This document shows, piece by piece, positions 27,282-36,250 of a stretch of 64,000 nucleotides of DNA. The stretch is from NCBI GenBank assembly GCA_017642695.1, contig JAEPQD010000002.1, positions 186,001 to 250,000 on the forward strand. Direction: 5' to 3'. Each line of letters begins with the position of its first letter. Positions within the stretch are counted from its first letter, which is position 1. The notes below the pieces were generated by a model. The model did not search any database and had not been told where the DNA came from. It saw nothing but the letters and a program-made list of their open reading frames with translations. Source of the DNA: Parvibaculum sp. (GTDB lineage: Bacteria; Pseudomonadota; Alphaproteobacteria; Parvibaculales; Parvibaculaceae). The position numbers and the translations under genes are program-made.

Positions 27282-27953
27282 TCAATCGAAGCCGTGAAAG
27301 ATCGCAAAGCTCTCGATGGGTTCGCGCTCGGCGACCAGCGTATTCACGGGAGCCGTTTCGTCGGCATAGCCGAGCGACATGCCGCAGACGATATATTCCT
27401 CGTCGGGCACATCGAGCACACGGCGCGTGACGCTCCAGAAATTGTTCCAGGCGCCCTGGGAGCAGGTGTCGAGTCCACGCGCCTTCGCCGCCAGCATGAT
27501 CGACTGCATGAAGATCCCGATATCGAGAAAGCTCATGCAATCGAGATCCTTGTCGATGGTGAAGATGAGGCCCACAGGCGCGTCGAAGAACTGGTAGTTG
27601 CGGCCCCACTGCTTCCAGTTCGCGGCCTGGTCGCCTTTCGGAATGCCGATCAGTCCGTACATTTGCTTGCCGAGCGTGCGCATGCGCGTGGTGTAGGGCT
27701 CCTTGCGCTTCGAGGTGCGCGGAAACTCCGCGATCTTGTCGGCGGGGTCGGTCTCCCGGTGCGCGAGCACCTCTTCTTCGAGCCGACGGCGCACCTCGCC
27801 CGCCACCACGTGCACCTTCCAGGGCTGGATGTTGGTGCCGGATGGCGAAAGCCGCGCCAGTTCGAGAATCTCCTTCACGAGGTCGAGCGGTACGGGGTCC
27901 GGCTTGAAGGCGCGCACGGATTTCCGCGCCTTCAGCGCTTCTTCAAGGTTCAT
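27282..27953 (-). CDS. Nitroreductase-family flavoprotein
   Basis: A 223-residue FMN-dependent oxidoreductase. The N-terminal ARKSVRAFKPDPVP contains the FMN-phosphate RxSxRxF motif; ELARLSPSGTNIQPWKVHVV is the second FMN-binding segment, and the C-terminal region has CGMSLGYADETAPVN. ATG 27953 is preceded by GGAGC; a longer frame to 28016 lacks family resemblance. Members reduce nitroaromatics, quinones, enones or dehalogenate; the substrate cannot be told. Confidence 0.92.
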   Translation of the reverse strand: MNLEEALKARKSVRAFKPDPVPLDLVKEILELARLSPSGTNIQPWKVHVVAGEVRRRLEEEVLAHRETDPADKIAEFPRTSKRKEPYTTRMRTLGKQMYGLIGIPKGDQAANWKQWGRNYQFFDAPVGLIFTIDKDLDCMSFLDIGIFMQSIMLAAKARGLDTCSQGAWNNFWSVTRRVLDVPDEEYIVCGMSLGYADETAPVNTLVAEREPIESFAIFHGFD

Positions 27954-28096
27954 GGGGCTTGCTCCGGAAAGGGGATGTCGATGGCGGATTGTTAGCAGGT
28001 GGCTCTCGGGCTGCAAAGGGCAGGGACTGCCCTTGATAATATTGCACTCGTCGTGCCATAAATGCGCCGCCCGGAGGGCCTTGCGCGGAACATTCC

Positions 28097-29200
28097 ATGG
28101 CGAGCGGTACCATCATCGTTCACGGCCTCACACTTTCCTATTTCACGGGAAAGCTCGAAGCCTGGCTGCGCGCTAGAGGCATTCCGTACCGCTTCGAGGA
28201 AATGGATACGCACGCTTTCCGCCGCGCTGGCCGCGCGACGGGTGTTCTGCAGATGCCGCAGGTGGAAATGCCGGACGGAAGCTGGTTCACCGACACGACC
28301 GCCATCATGGCGGATTTCGAGAAACGCTTTCCGGGCCCGGCGCTCTCGCCGCGCGATCCGGCGGCGCGCTTCGCGAGCCTCCTTCTCGAAGACCATGGCG
28401 ACGAGTGGCTCTGGCGGCCCGCGCTTCACTATCGCTGGTCCTTCGCCGAGGACATGACGCTGATGAGCGCACAGATCGCGCGCACGATGTTGCGCGACGT
28501 GAAGCTGCCGTTCTGGCTCCGGCGGCAGGTCATCCTGCGGCGCCAACGCCGTGTCTATCTCGCGGAAGATGGTGTGACGAAGGAAACCGCACCGCAGATC
28601 GAAGCGCTCTATCTGGAGACGCTCGACGCGATGGAAGCCGTTCTTGCGAGGCGTCCTTTCCTCATGGGCGAACGTCCCGTCCAGGCGGATTTCGGCTTTT
28701 TCGGTTCCATGTTCCGGCATTTCTCCTCCGACCCGACACCGGCAGCGATCATGCGCGCGCGGGCGCCACATGTGCTTCTCTGGGTGGCGCGTCTGTGGGC
28801 CGCGCAGCCCGGTGACATCGAGAAGGCGGCGCTTCCCGCCTCCGTGCCGGACGATCTTGTGCCAATCTTCGCGCGCATCGCATCCGACTACCTGCCTTAT
28901 CTCGCAGCGAACGAAGCGGTGCTCGCGCAAGGTGACAAACACGTGCGCTATTCGCAGAGTGGCGTCCACTGGGACGTGCCGGTGAGCCCCTATCGTGCGC
29001 ATTGCCTTTCGGCCCTCAGGAAGGAATACGCTTCGCTCGATCAGGGCGCGCGTTCGAAGATCGACGCATTGCTTGGCGAGGGCGCGGAACTTCTCTGTGG
29101 CCCGGCAATCCCCAACGTTGAAGACACTCCGGAGCCCCGTCCCGCGTCGCGACCGGCAGACCGGCACTGGCGCCGTGCCGCAGGAAGGAAAAGGACATGA
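28097..29200 (+). CDS. GST-like protein with long C-terminal extension
   Basis: A 367-residue protein, longer than a usual GST (about 200-230). Residues 5-80 form the thioredoxin-fold half (LSYFTGKLEAWLRARGIPY, LQMPQVEMPDG), and 90-235 the helical half, ending with PVQADFGFFGSMFRHF. About 130 further residues follow, as in fungal-type or metaxin-like bacterial GST variants. The last codons overlap the start of the arylsulfatase (ATGA), so the two are translationally coupled and likely work in one pathway. Confidence 0.85.
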   Translation: MASGTIIVHGLTLSYFTGKLEAWLRARGIPYRFEEMDTHAFRRAGRATGVLQMPQVEMPDGSWFTDTTAIMADFEKRFPGPALSPRDPAARFASLLLEDHGDEWLWRPALHYRWSFAEDMTLMSAQIARTMLRDVKLPFWLRRQVILRRQRRVYLAEDGVTKETAPQIEALYLETLDAMEAVLARRPFLMGERPVQADFGFFGSMFRHFSSDPTPAAIMRARAPHVLLWVARLWAAQPGDIEKAALPASVPDDLVPIFARIASDYLPYLAANEAVLAQGDKHVRYSQSGVHWDVPVSPYRAHCLSALRKEYASLDQGARSKIDALLGEGAELLCGPAIPNVEDTPEPRPASRPADRHWRRAAGRKRT

Positions 29201-30969
29201 CCATTCGCCGTCTGGCGGGCCTTGCCGCCTTGTTCGCCATTTTCGCTTCGTCCGCGGGTGCGCAGGAAGCGACGCGACCCAATATCGTGGTGATCGTGGC
29301 GGATGATGTCGGCTTCAGCGATTTCGGTGTCTATGGCAGCGAAATTTCGACACCCAATATCGACGCGCTTGCTGCGCGCGGCGCGCAGTTCTCCAACTTT
29401 CACACCGCGCCTGTCTGTGCGCCGACGCGCGCCATGTTGATGACAGGCACGGACAGCCATCTCGCCGGCATCGGCAACCTGCCGGAATCGGCGCCCCCTG
29501 CGCTTCGCGGCCAGCCGGGTTATCTCGGCCGTCTCGCGGACGATGTCGTTACCGTGGCCAGTCTTCTTCGGGAATCCGGTTACCATACGGCCATGGCCGG
29601 CAAGTGGCATCTCGGCCACGACGCCGCTTCGCTTCCGCCCGCGCGCGGCTTCAATCGTTCCTTCGCGCTCGACGCGTCCGGCGCCGACAACTGGGAGAAG
29701 CGATCCTATCTGCCGATCTACGACGACGCGCCCTGGTTCGAGGATGGCGAGCCCGCCGATCTGCCGGAGGACTTCTATTCCTCGAAGTTCATCGTCGACA
29801 AGACGATCGAATATCTAGACGAGGATGCACTGAGCGGCCGACCCTTCTTCGCCTATCTCGCCTTCCAGGCAGTTCATATCCCCGTGCAGGCGCCGCGGGA
29901 GTTCGTCGAGAAGTATGAGGGCGTCTATGCGGAGGGTTGGGACCCGCTCCGCCAGGCGCGCTTCGAGAAGGTGATCGAGCGGGGCCTTCTGCCTGCCGAT
30001 ATGGAACTCGGACCGATGCCGGAGGGCTTGCGCGACTGGAACGCACTTTCGGAAGAGGAGCGCGCACTGCTGGCAAAGAGCATGGCCGTGAATGCAGGCA
30101 TGCTCGAAGCGATGGACTTCCATATCGGCCGCTTCATAGCCCATCTGAAGGAGACGGGTGCCTACGAGAATACGATTTTTTTCGTCATGTCCGACAACGG
30201 GCCCGAGCCAAACCTGCCGACCGACACGCCGGGCTTCAAGCAGTGGCTCTGGTGGGAGGGCTACAGCCGTGATGTCGAAACGCTCGGCGAGAAGGGCACC
30301 TATGCCTTCATCGGTCCGGAGTTCGCGAGCGCCGCCGCGTCCCCCGGCTCCTTCTTCAAGCTCTATGCGGGCGAGGGCGGCATTCGCGTGCCCTTCATTG
30401 TCGCTGGTGCGGGGATTCCACCTGAAGGCATCGTTCCGGAGTTCAGCTTCGTCACCGACATAGCGCCGACTATTCTCGATCTTGCGTCCGTTCCCCAGGT
30501 TGAGGCGTTCGAGGGCAAACCCGTGAAACCGATGATGGGGCGTTCGCTCATGCCACTTCTGACGGGCGACACCGACACGCATTATGCGGATACGGAGCCC
30601 GTCGGCATGGAAGCGGCCGGCAACGTCGCGCTCTTTCGTGGTGACTTCAAGCTGGTCCGGAACATGCCGCCGCTCGGCGACGGCACGTGGGCGCTTTACA
30701 ACATCAAGCTAGATCCCGGTGAGACAAGGGATCTCTCTGCCGATAGGCCCGGCCTCTTCATGGAACTGAGGGCTGACTACGAGGACTATGCGGTTTCCGT
30801 CGGTGCGCTCGAGGTGCCGGAAGGCTACCGCCAGATGCAGCAGATCGCAGACGACTGGATGGACGAGAACGGGTGGAAACTCATTCTCGGCGCGCTCGTC
30901 CTTCTCGCGCTTGCCGCCGGTCTCTGCTGGCTCGTCTTTCTCGGCATCCGGAGGTTGATCAGGTCCTGA
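29197..30969 (+). CDS. Exported arylsulfatase with C-terminal membrane anchor
   Basis: A 590-residue sulfatase. A signal peptide (1-22, after SAGA) is followed by the metal-binding start NIVVIVADDVGFSDFG, and the formylglycine motif CAPTR with the modifiable Cys at 74, in FHTAPVCAPTRAMLMTG, then AGKWHLGH (active-site Lys/His) and FVMSDNGPEPN. A single hydrophobic stretch near 565-587 followed by basic residues (RRLIRS) would anchor it to the inner membrane, which is not general in the family. An activating formylglycine-generating enzyme is not in this window. Its substrate may be a sulfate ester of a hydrophobic compound. Confidence 0.93.
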   Translation: MTIRRLAGLAALFAIFASSAGAQEATRPNIVVIVADDVGFSDFGVYGSEISTPNIDALAARGAQFSNFHTAPVCAPTRAMLMTGTDSHLAGIGNLPESAPPALRGQPGYLGRLADDVVTVASLLRESGYHTAMAGKWHLGHDAASLPPARGFNRSFALDASGADNWEKRSYLPIYDDAPWFEDGEPADLPEDFYSSKFIVDKTIEYLDEDALSGRPFFAYLAFQAVHIPVQAPREFVEKYEGVYAEGWDPLRQARFEKVIERGLLPADMELGPMPEGLRDWNALSEEERALLAKSMAVNAGMLEAMDFHIGRFIAHLKETGAYENTIFFVMSDNGPEPNLPTDTPGFKQWLWWEGYSRDVETLGEKGTYAFIGPEFASAAASPGSFFKLYAGEGGIRVPFIVAGAGIPPEGIVPEFSFVTDIAPTILDLASVPQVEAFEGKPVKPMMGRSLMPLLTGDTDTHYADTEPVGMEAAGNVALFRGDFKLVRNMPPLGDGTWALYNIKLDPGETRDLSADRPGLFMELRADYEDYAVSVGALEVPEGYRQMQQIADDWMDENGWKLILGALVLLALAAGLCWLVFLGIRRLIRS

Positions 30970-30975
30970 GCGCCG

Positions 30976-31365
30976 TCAGACCTTCATAAGTTCGCGCAGC
31001 ACGTCCGTCTGAGAACTTTTGCCCAGCTTGTCCTTGATGCGGGCGAACTGCGTACGGACAGTGTTCACGCTGCAGCCGCGCTGCTCCGCAATCTTGGTGA
31101 TGGAATGTCCGAGGACGAAGGAGACCGCTATTTCGGCTTCCGCCCGGGTAAAGCCGAAGGCGAGTACATAGTCTTCGGGAATGGGGTCGCGCCCGGTCTG
31201 TGGAATAGTCCATTCGAGGCGGGGATTGATGGCAAGCATCCGTTCCACGAACTCATTGTCGTTTCGCTGGGCCCACTCCTTGATCTCGGCAATCCGGCGG
31301 TGGATGTCGTGACCCTCATGTCCAAGGGCGCCCGCATAGAGTTTGCTTCGAAGATCGTCAGACAC
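30976..31365 (-). CDS. Short LuxR-type HTH regulator, cassette copy A
   Basis: A 129-residue protein: about 60 residues of helix without a recognised sensor domain, including HRRIAEIKEWAQRND, then a LuxR/GerE-type HTH (FTRAEAEIAVSFVLGHSITKIAEQRGCSVNTVRTQFARIKDKLG, residues about 78-120). The C-terminal Val-rich end follows QTDVLRELMKV. GTG 31365 has GGGGAAG before it and overlaps the hydrolase stop by eight bases; an ATG at 31416 would be inside the hydrolase. The whole chain aligns with the product of 57339-57764 (for example RRIAEIKEWAQRND against RRLEEIMAWADEND). It is co-translated with the hydrolase and probably controls the divergent unit. Confidence 0.85.
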   Translation of the reverse strand: MSDDLRSKLYAGALGHEGHDIHRRIAEIKEWAQRNDNEFVERMLAINPRLEWTIPQTGRDPIPEDYVLAFGFTRAEAEIAVSFVLGHSITKIAEQRGCSVNTVRTQFARIKDKLGKSSQTDVLRELMKV

Positions 31366-32395
31366 GTTCTTCCCCTCGTTGCCGCGTGTCGTCGCGAGGC
31401 AGGTTCGGGCGCTCAAAGTGTGCGCCGATGAAGCTGCCGATTTCGTCTACTGCCTTTCGTGATTCCGGCAGCAGAGCGCTCAGTCTTTGCCAGCCATGCG
31501 GCATGGGCGGATAGAGGCTGAGTGTCACGTCGACTCCTGCACGGTGCAGTGCGTTCTCCACACGCACCGAATCATCGAGCAGTACATCCGCTGTGCTTGC
31601 CTGGATGAGTGCCTTCGGCATGCCGGTGAGATCGGCGAAGACCGGGGACACGACTGGATCTGCCGGCGTGTGTCCTTGCAGGTAGAGTTCGCGACTGATC
31701 ATCAGGATTTCGATGTTGTTGGTGATTGTCGCCCTGTGCGCGTTGGTCAGGATCGACCGGCCGGAAAGCGTGAGGTCAGCCCAAGGGGCGAGAAGCGTCA
31801 TGGCGGCAGGCATCGATGCGCCGCGTTCGCGCAGTTTCAGCAGAGCACCGAGTGCGATACCGCCTCCGGCACTGTCGCCGAGAATCTGGATACGGTCGGG
31901 CGCACGTCCCCGGTCGATCAGCCATTCGTAGGCATCCGCGACGTCCTCGACCGCAGCGGGGAAAGGGTTTTCAGGAGCGATCCGGTAATCGACAGCCAGC
32001 GCCGTCGCCCGGGTCATTGCGCAAATTCTTGCGGCGAGCGAGAGGTGGAGCTTCGACTGCCCAAAGATGAAAGAGCCGCTGTGTACGAAAAGGATGGTCC
32101 GGTCGTCTTCCGATTCCGGGACCGTCACCCAGTCGGCGGCCCCCGGAGCGCCTTTTACCCGTGTCACCTGCATGCCGGGTGGTGGCGCAGTCATCCGGCT
32201 TTCGCCGCTGCGTAGTTTCGTGCGTGCGTCTTCCACGTCGAAAGTCGCAGCCGTTCCATGCGATTTCCGCATCATCCGGCGGCTGACCGCATTAAAAGCC
32301 AGATTGAAAAGCCATCCCCGGAACGAAAGCCGCGCCGCCGGCCGTGCTCGTGGCGGTAGCGTCATTGTGGGTGTGTCGAGCGTGCGTGCTGTCAT
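31358..32395 (-). CDS. HSL-family alpha/beta hydrolase, cassette copy A
   Basis: A 345-residue hormone-sensitive-lipase-type hydrolase. The oxyanion motif is altered to VHSGSF (normally HGGG/HGGS), the nucleophile elbow is GDSAGGG (S175), and the acid and base are D270 (STADVLLDD) and H300 (PPMPHGW). An N-terminal basic, partly hydrophobic cap (about 1-45) could bind membranes. The start ATG 32395 follows GAGGGG. It is a clear paralogue of 56293-57342: both have DYR(I/L)APE(N/H)PFPA and LYLQGH(T/A)P(A/G)DP. It overlaps the HTH gene and is divergent from an outer-membrane protein gene. Substrate unknown. Confidence 0.93.
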   Translation of the reverse strand: MTARTLDTPTMTLPPRARPAARLSFRGWLFNLAFNAVSRRMMRKSHGTAATFDVEDARTKLRSGESRMTAPPPGMQVTRVKGAPGAADWVTVPESEDDRTILFVHSGSFIFGQSKLHLSLAARICAMTRATALAVDYRIAPENPFPAAVEDVADAYEWLIDRGRAPDRIQILGDSAGGGIALGALLKLRERGASMPAAMTLLAPWADLTLSGRSILTNAHRATITNNIEILMISRELYLQGHTPADPVVSPVFADLTGMPKALIQASTADVLLDDSVRVENALHRAGVDVTLSLYPPMPHGWQRLSALLPESRKAVDEIGSFIGAHFERPNLPRDDTRQRGEERV

Positions 32396-32472
32396 GTGCA
32401 AACCCCTCGCTCCGGGTGGCAGGCGACCGCCCGGTTGTCCCTTTATCTAGTATGTCGGCAAATCTCCTGTGC

Positions 32473-32490
32473 ATCACCAATTTTGGTGAT
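32473..32490. promoter_or_regulatory. Central operator candidate of cassette A
   Basis: ATCACCAA, two bases, TTGGTGAT: a perfect 8-2-8 inverted repeat. Its centre is within one or two bases of the midpoint between the divergent start codons at 32395 and 32566. It is therefore placed to control both promoters at once and is the natural target of the co-encoded HTH protein. The copy-B region has a repeat of the same build. Confidence 0.7.
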
Positions 32491-32565
32491 TTCGTTCAAT
32501 GGGTCCTCCCTATCATTTCTGGCGAAGAGCGCCGGCCTGCGGCGCTCCTAGGGCTGGAGGGCTTC

Positions 32566-33981
32566 ATGACACACCGGAGTGCCGCGCACCCTTGCGCCGT
32601 GAAACGCGTATTTCTGCCGTTACTCGCCGTGATCGGCCTTGCGCTGGGAGGCTGCGTGATGGCGCCCCCGGAGGAGGAATCCCTGCCCTTGTTCCTGGAG
32701 CTGCCGCCTGACGCGCCGAAGGAGTCGGTGCTTGATGATCTTGAACCCGGCGTCGCGGGAGAGCTTTCCCCAAAGCGCTACAGCATGAGGGAGCTTGTCG
32801 CAGAGATTGAAGAAATGCAGCGCCGGTGTCAGCGCGGCGACGAGTTCCGCGACGATTATCGTGAGCGCTATCGCCGCCTTCGTCAGCAGCTTCAGGACGG
32901 TGCCAACAAGGAAGCGGCCGCCCTTCAGGCTGCGGGCAAGGATCCCTATGAAGATGAGCGCATCCGCTACATGCACGAGGCGCTCGTCCGCCTGGAGGCG
33001 AATCCGGACTGCCGCAAGCAGCAGGTCGTGGGATACGAGCCGGAATTCGGCGCGTCCGTCGACGGCGGCATCGGCGTCGCGAGGCTCGGCCTGCCGGGTT
33101 ACCGCTTCCTCGGTACGGAGGTGGGCGCCATTCCCAATCTTTCCAACGGCTACAGTTTCGAGGATGAGGAAACGACGAGCGTGCAGCAGATCGGCGGCGG
33201 CATCGACTTGCCGTGGCGCGCGTTCGGTTCGACGCGCTTGAGTCTCAGGCTTTCGCTTATGCGCACGAGCGTCGACATCGACCGCAACACGGGGGCGTTC
33301 GATCCGTCAGGTGCCACGCTTCTTATTCCCGGCACGGGCGACGGACCATCCGGCGCGGGCTTCTCCCTCGCAAGCGCAGGCGGCCTCAACGTCGTGACGA
33401 CATCGAACTACCGGTTGAAGCTCGACAGCGACGCTTTCTATGCCAAGGTCATGGGCGAGTACTGGTGCGACGACGATTATGATGACGAGGAGCCGGGCAT
33501 CGGCTTCTTTCCCTATGTCGGTGTTCGCTACACGGATAGCGATTTCCGTCAGAGTTTCGGCGGCTCCATTCCGGGCTATGGCCGAGATTTCGAATACAAC
33601 ACGGTTGTTGATACGAAATCCTGGGGTCCGATCGCGGGCTTTCAGATCGCGAAACCGATCTCCGGGTCGGCCGTTGCACTGCGGGCGGGCGTTACGGCAT
33701 CGATCGAGTTCAACGACGCAAGTGGATCGGACAGTCTCGACTTCACGGGCTTCGGTCGCCAGACGATGCGGGTTTCGAACGACGACACGACGCTCAGCTA
33801 TGGGGTCAATGCCGGTGTGACCGTCGGCGCAACGGCACCCATCCGGTTCGATGTCGATGCCTTTGCGGGATCGAGCGGCAATACGCCGGTCGTCACGCGC
33901 GACGGTGTGCGGCCCTCGCAACTGGAGATGGAAAGGACGGACTATATCGGCGCCACGCTCCGAACGACCTTCCGCTTCTAG
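32566..33981 (+). CDS. Outer-membrane lipoprotein/beta-barrel, cassette copy A
   Basis: A 471-residue protein from ATG 32566 (GGAGG nine bases upstream). The N-terminus has a lipoprotein signal with lipobox LGGC (residues about 19-31), a Pro/acidic linker, and a charged helical stretch rich in Arg, Gln and Glu (about 80-150). The C-terminal 320 residues look like a beta barrel and end in Phe (TTFRF). Segments shared with 54801-56117 include SIPGYGRDFEYNT, NDASGSDSLDFTGF, and VVTRDGVRPSQLEMER near the end. Lipid anchor plus barrel is unusual. It converges with the acyl-CoA dehydrogenase six bases away. Confidence 0.8.
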   Translation: MTHRSAAHPCAVKRVFLPLLAVIGLALGGCVMAPPEEESLPLFLELPPDAPKESVLDDLEPGVAGELSPKRYSMRELVAEIEEMQRRCQRGDEFRDDYRERYRRLRQQLQDGANKEAAALQAAGKDPYEDERIRYMHEALVRLEANPDCRKQQVVGYEPEFGASVDGGIGVARLGLPGYRFLGTEVGAIPNLSNGYSFEDEETTSVQQIGGGIDLPWRAFGSTRLSLRLSLMRTSVDIDRNTGAFDPSGATLLIPGTGDGPSGAGFSLASAGGLNVVTTSNYRLKLDSDAFYAKVMGEYWCDDDYDDEEPGIGFFPYVGVRYTDSDFRQSFGGSIPGYGRDFEYNTVVDTKSWGPIAGFQIAKPISGSAVALRAGVTASIEFNDASGSDSLDFTGFGRQTMRVSNDDTTLSYGVNAGVTVGATAPIRFDVDAFAGSSGNTPVVTRDGVRPSQLEMERTDYIGATLRTTFRF

Positions 33982-33987
33982 CGCGGG

Positions 33988-35223
33988 TCAAAGGCCGAGC
34001 ACGGCCTTTGCCATGATGTTGCGCTGAACTTCGTTCGTACCTGCATAGATCGAGCCTGCGCGGTCGTTGAGGTATTTCGGCGCGACAGTCCATGAATAGT
34101 CGGGGCCGACCGGCGTTTCGTTCGGCGAGACCGGCGGCGCGTCCGGCACCGGGCCGCCCGGCGCCGTCGCGTGCGGCTGGAACGGCAGCGCGTAATAGGC
34201 GACCGTTTCGAGCGCGATCTCCGTCAGGCGCTGACTCACTTCGGTGCCGCGCGTTTTCAGGAGCGACGATTCCGCGCCGGGCGCCTCGCCGTGGGAAAGC
34301 GCCGACATGATCCGGTGTTCGGTATATTCGAGCGCGGTGATTTCGGCGGCGGCCTCTGCGACCTTCCGTGCGAAGCCCTCGTCGTCGATCAGCCTTCCGC
34401 CGCCGCCTTCGGCTTCCTCGCGCGCCATGCGACGGATGCGGTCAAGCCGCGTGTGGAGACCTGGTGCATAGGCATGGCCGCCGCGCTCGAACTGCATCAG
34501 ATATTTCGCGACCGTCCAGCCTTCGCCGACCTTGCCCACGACGTTCTTTTTCGGCACGCGCACATCGGTGAAGAAAATCTGGTTCTGGATGTGCTCGCCG
34601 GAGAGCATGATCAGCGGCTCCACTTTCACGCCGGGCGTGTCCATGTCGATCAGGATGAAGGTGATGCCGCGCTGGGGGATGTCCTCTTTCGAGGTGCGCA
34701 CGAGATTGAAGATGCGGTTCGCGTAATTCGCATGCGTCGTCCAGATCTTCTGGCCGTTGCAGACGAAGTCGTCGCCGTCTGCCTTCGCGCTCATCTGGAG
34801 GCTCGCAAGGTCGGAGCCCGAGCCCGGCTCCGAATAGCCCTGGCACCAGAAGTCCGAGCCGTCGAGAATGCGCGGCAGATAATATTCCTTCTGCTCCGGC
34901 GTGCCGTAGCCGATAAGCACTGGACCGCACATGCCGAGGCCCATCGGCGACAGAGCGGGTGCGCCCGCCGCCGCAAGTTCGCTCGAAAAGATATAGTGCT
35001 GGATCACGCTCCAGTCGCAGCCGCCATGTTCGACCGGCCAGGCGGGCGCCACCCAACCCTTCTCGTACAAGGCTTTGTGCCAGGTCATGGTGGTGTCGTA
35101 GTCGGCATAGACGCTCGTCATGCGCCGTCCGACGGCGCGCAGTTCCGGCGTCAGCTTTTCGTCGAGAAAGCTCCGCACCTCGTCGCGAAAGGCGGCGTCC
35201 GCCGCGCCAAAGGCGAGTTCCAT
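33988..35223 (-). CDS. Acyl-CoA dehydrogenase
   Basis: A 411-residue FAD enzyme. N-terminal helical domain, then WCQGYSEPGSGSDLASLQ and DFVCNGQKIWTTHA (FAD and substrate-binding strands), and the C-terminal helix bundle with SIYAGTNEVQRNIMAK, whose Gly-Thr-Asn-Glu region is typical. ATG 35223 is chosen because GGGAGG precedes it. Catalytic base position is not certain by eye. The chain length and motifs place it with medium/long-chain or branched-chain family members; a role in beta-oxidation of the hydrophobic substrates handled nearby is likely. Confidence 0.94.
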   Translation of the reverse strand: MELAFGAADAAFRDEVRSFLDEKLTPELRAVGRRMTSVYADYDTTMTWHKALYEKGWVAPAWPVEHGGCDWSVIQHYIFSSELAAAGAPALSPMGLGMCGPVLIGYGTPEQKEYYLPRILDGSDFWCQGYSEPGSGSDLASLQMSAKADGDDFVCNGQKIWTTHANYANRIFNLVRTSKEDIPQRGITFILIDMDTPGVKVEPLIMLSGEHIQNQIFFTDVRVPKKNVVGKVGEGWTVAKYLMQFERGGHAYAPGLHTRLDRIRRMAREEAEGGGGRLIDDEGFARKVAEAAAEITALEYTEHRIMSALSHGEAPGAESSLLKTRGTEVSQRLTEIALETVAYYALPFQPHATAPGGPVPDAPPVSPNETPVGPDYSWTVAPKYLNDRAGSIYAGTNEVQRNIMAKAVLGL

Positions 35224-35371
35224 GTTTTCCTCCCGGTTCGCATATCGTTTGCGGGAAGTAGGCCCCCGCCGCCGAGCCCCTGTCAAACCGGCCGTATTTC
35301 GCCAGTCTTTCGCTAGGTCATTTCGCGGCGTGCGCTGCCGTACTATGCTCCATCGCAGGGAGGACCGGGCC

Positions 35372-36157
35372 ATGGATACGGATCACATCGCGCTGGAACT
35401 GCATCAGTTTCCCCATTCGCATTACAACGAGAAGGCCCGCTGGGCGCTCGACTTCAAGAGTGTGCCGCACAAGCGGATTTCCTATCTGCCGGGGCCCCAT
35501 ACGGCGGCGATGCGGAAACTTGCGGGGACGACCGAGACGCCGGTCCTGAAGGTCGGCGGGCTTGTCGTTGCCGGGTCGGCCGCGATCATCGATGCGCTGG
35601 AGGCGAACTATCCTGATCCGCCGCTCTATCCCTCCGACACCGAACAGCGCAAGGAGGCACTGGCCTTGCAGTCGTGGTTCGATGAGGAAGTCGGTCCCGG
35701 CATTCGCCGCGCACTCTTTGCGGAACTCATGCAGGAACTCGGCTATCTCTGCAAGCTCTTTGCGTCGGAGAAACCGCTTCACACGAGGCTCTTCTATCGC
35801 GCCGCGCTGCCCATCGCTCGCGGGACGATCAAGTCCTCGATGAACATAAACGAGCCCGGCGCCGTGGAGGCCGGGTACCGCGTTACCCAGGCCGCGCTCG
35901 ACCGTGTCGCCGCACAGGCCGGCTCGTCGGGCTATCTCGTCGGAGACAGCTTTTCGGTTGCCGATCTCACAGCGGCGGCGCTCCTTGCGCCTGCCTGCAA
36001 TCCGCCGCATCCCGATATGGAGTTCCCGCTTCCCCGTCCGGCGCGGATCGATGCCTGGTTCGGCCGTTGGGCGGCGCATCCCGGCGCGCAATGGGTTCGC
36101 ACCATCTATCGCAAGCACCGTCCCCGCCGCGTGCTGCCGCTTCGCGCCGCGGCCTGA
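35372..36157 (+). CDS. Glutathione S-transferase family protein
   Basis: A 261-residue GST. LHQFPHSHYNEKARWALDFK is the thioredoxin-fold start with the active-site Ser/Asn region, GTTETPVLKVGGLVVAGSAAI holds the cis-Pro and glutathione-binding Ser, and the C-terminal domain includes DSFSVADLTAAALLAPA. It is divergent from the acyl-CoA dehydrogenase gene, and the 148 bases between them must hold both promoters. ATG 35372 follows a GGGAGGA. Confidence 0.9.
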   Translation: MDTDHIALELHQFPHSHYNEKARWALDFKSVPHKRISYLPGPHTAAMRKLAGTTETPVLKVGGLVVAGSAAIIDALEANYPDPPLYPSDTEQRKEALALQSWFDEEVGPGIRRALFAELMQELGYLCKLFASEKPLHTRLFYRAALPIARGTIKSSMNINEPGAVEAGYRVTQAALDRVAAQAGSSGYLVGDSFSVADLTAAALLAPACNPPHPDMEFPLPRPARIDAWFGRWAAHPGAQWVRTIYRKHRPRRVLPLRAAA

Positions 36158-36250
36158 TCCTTGCCCGGGCTGGAAAGCTCTCGCTGTTTGACGTAAAGGA
36201 AGGGCCGTCCCCGCGCGGGGGATGCAGCAGCCCGGAAGGCGCCCCGCTTC

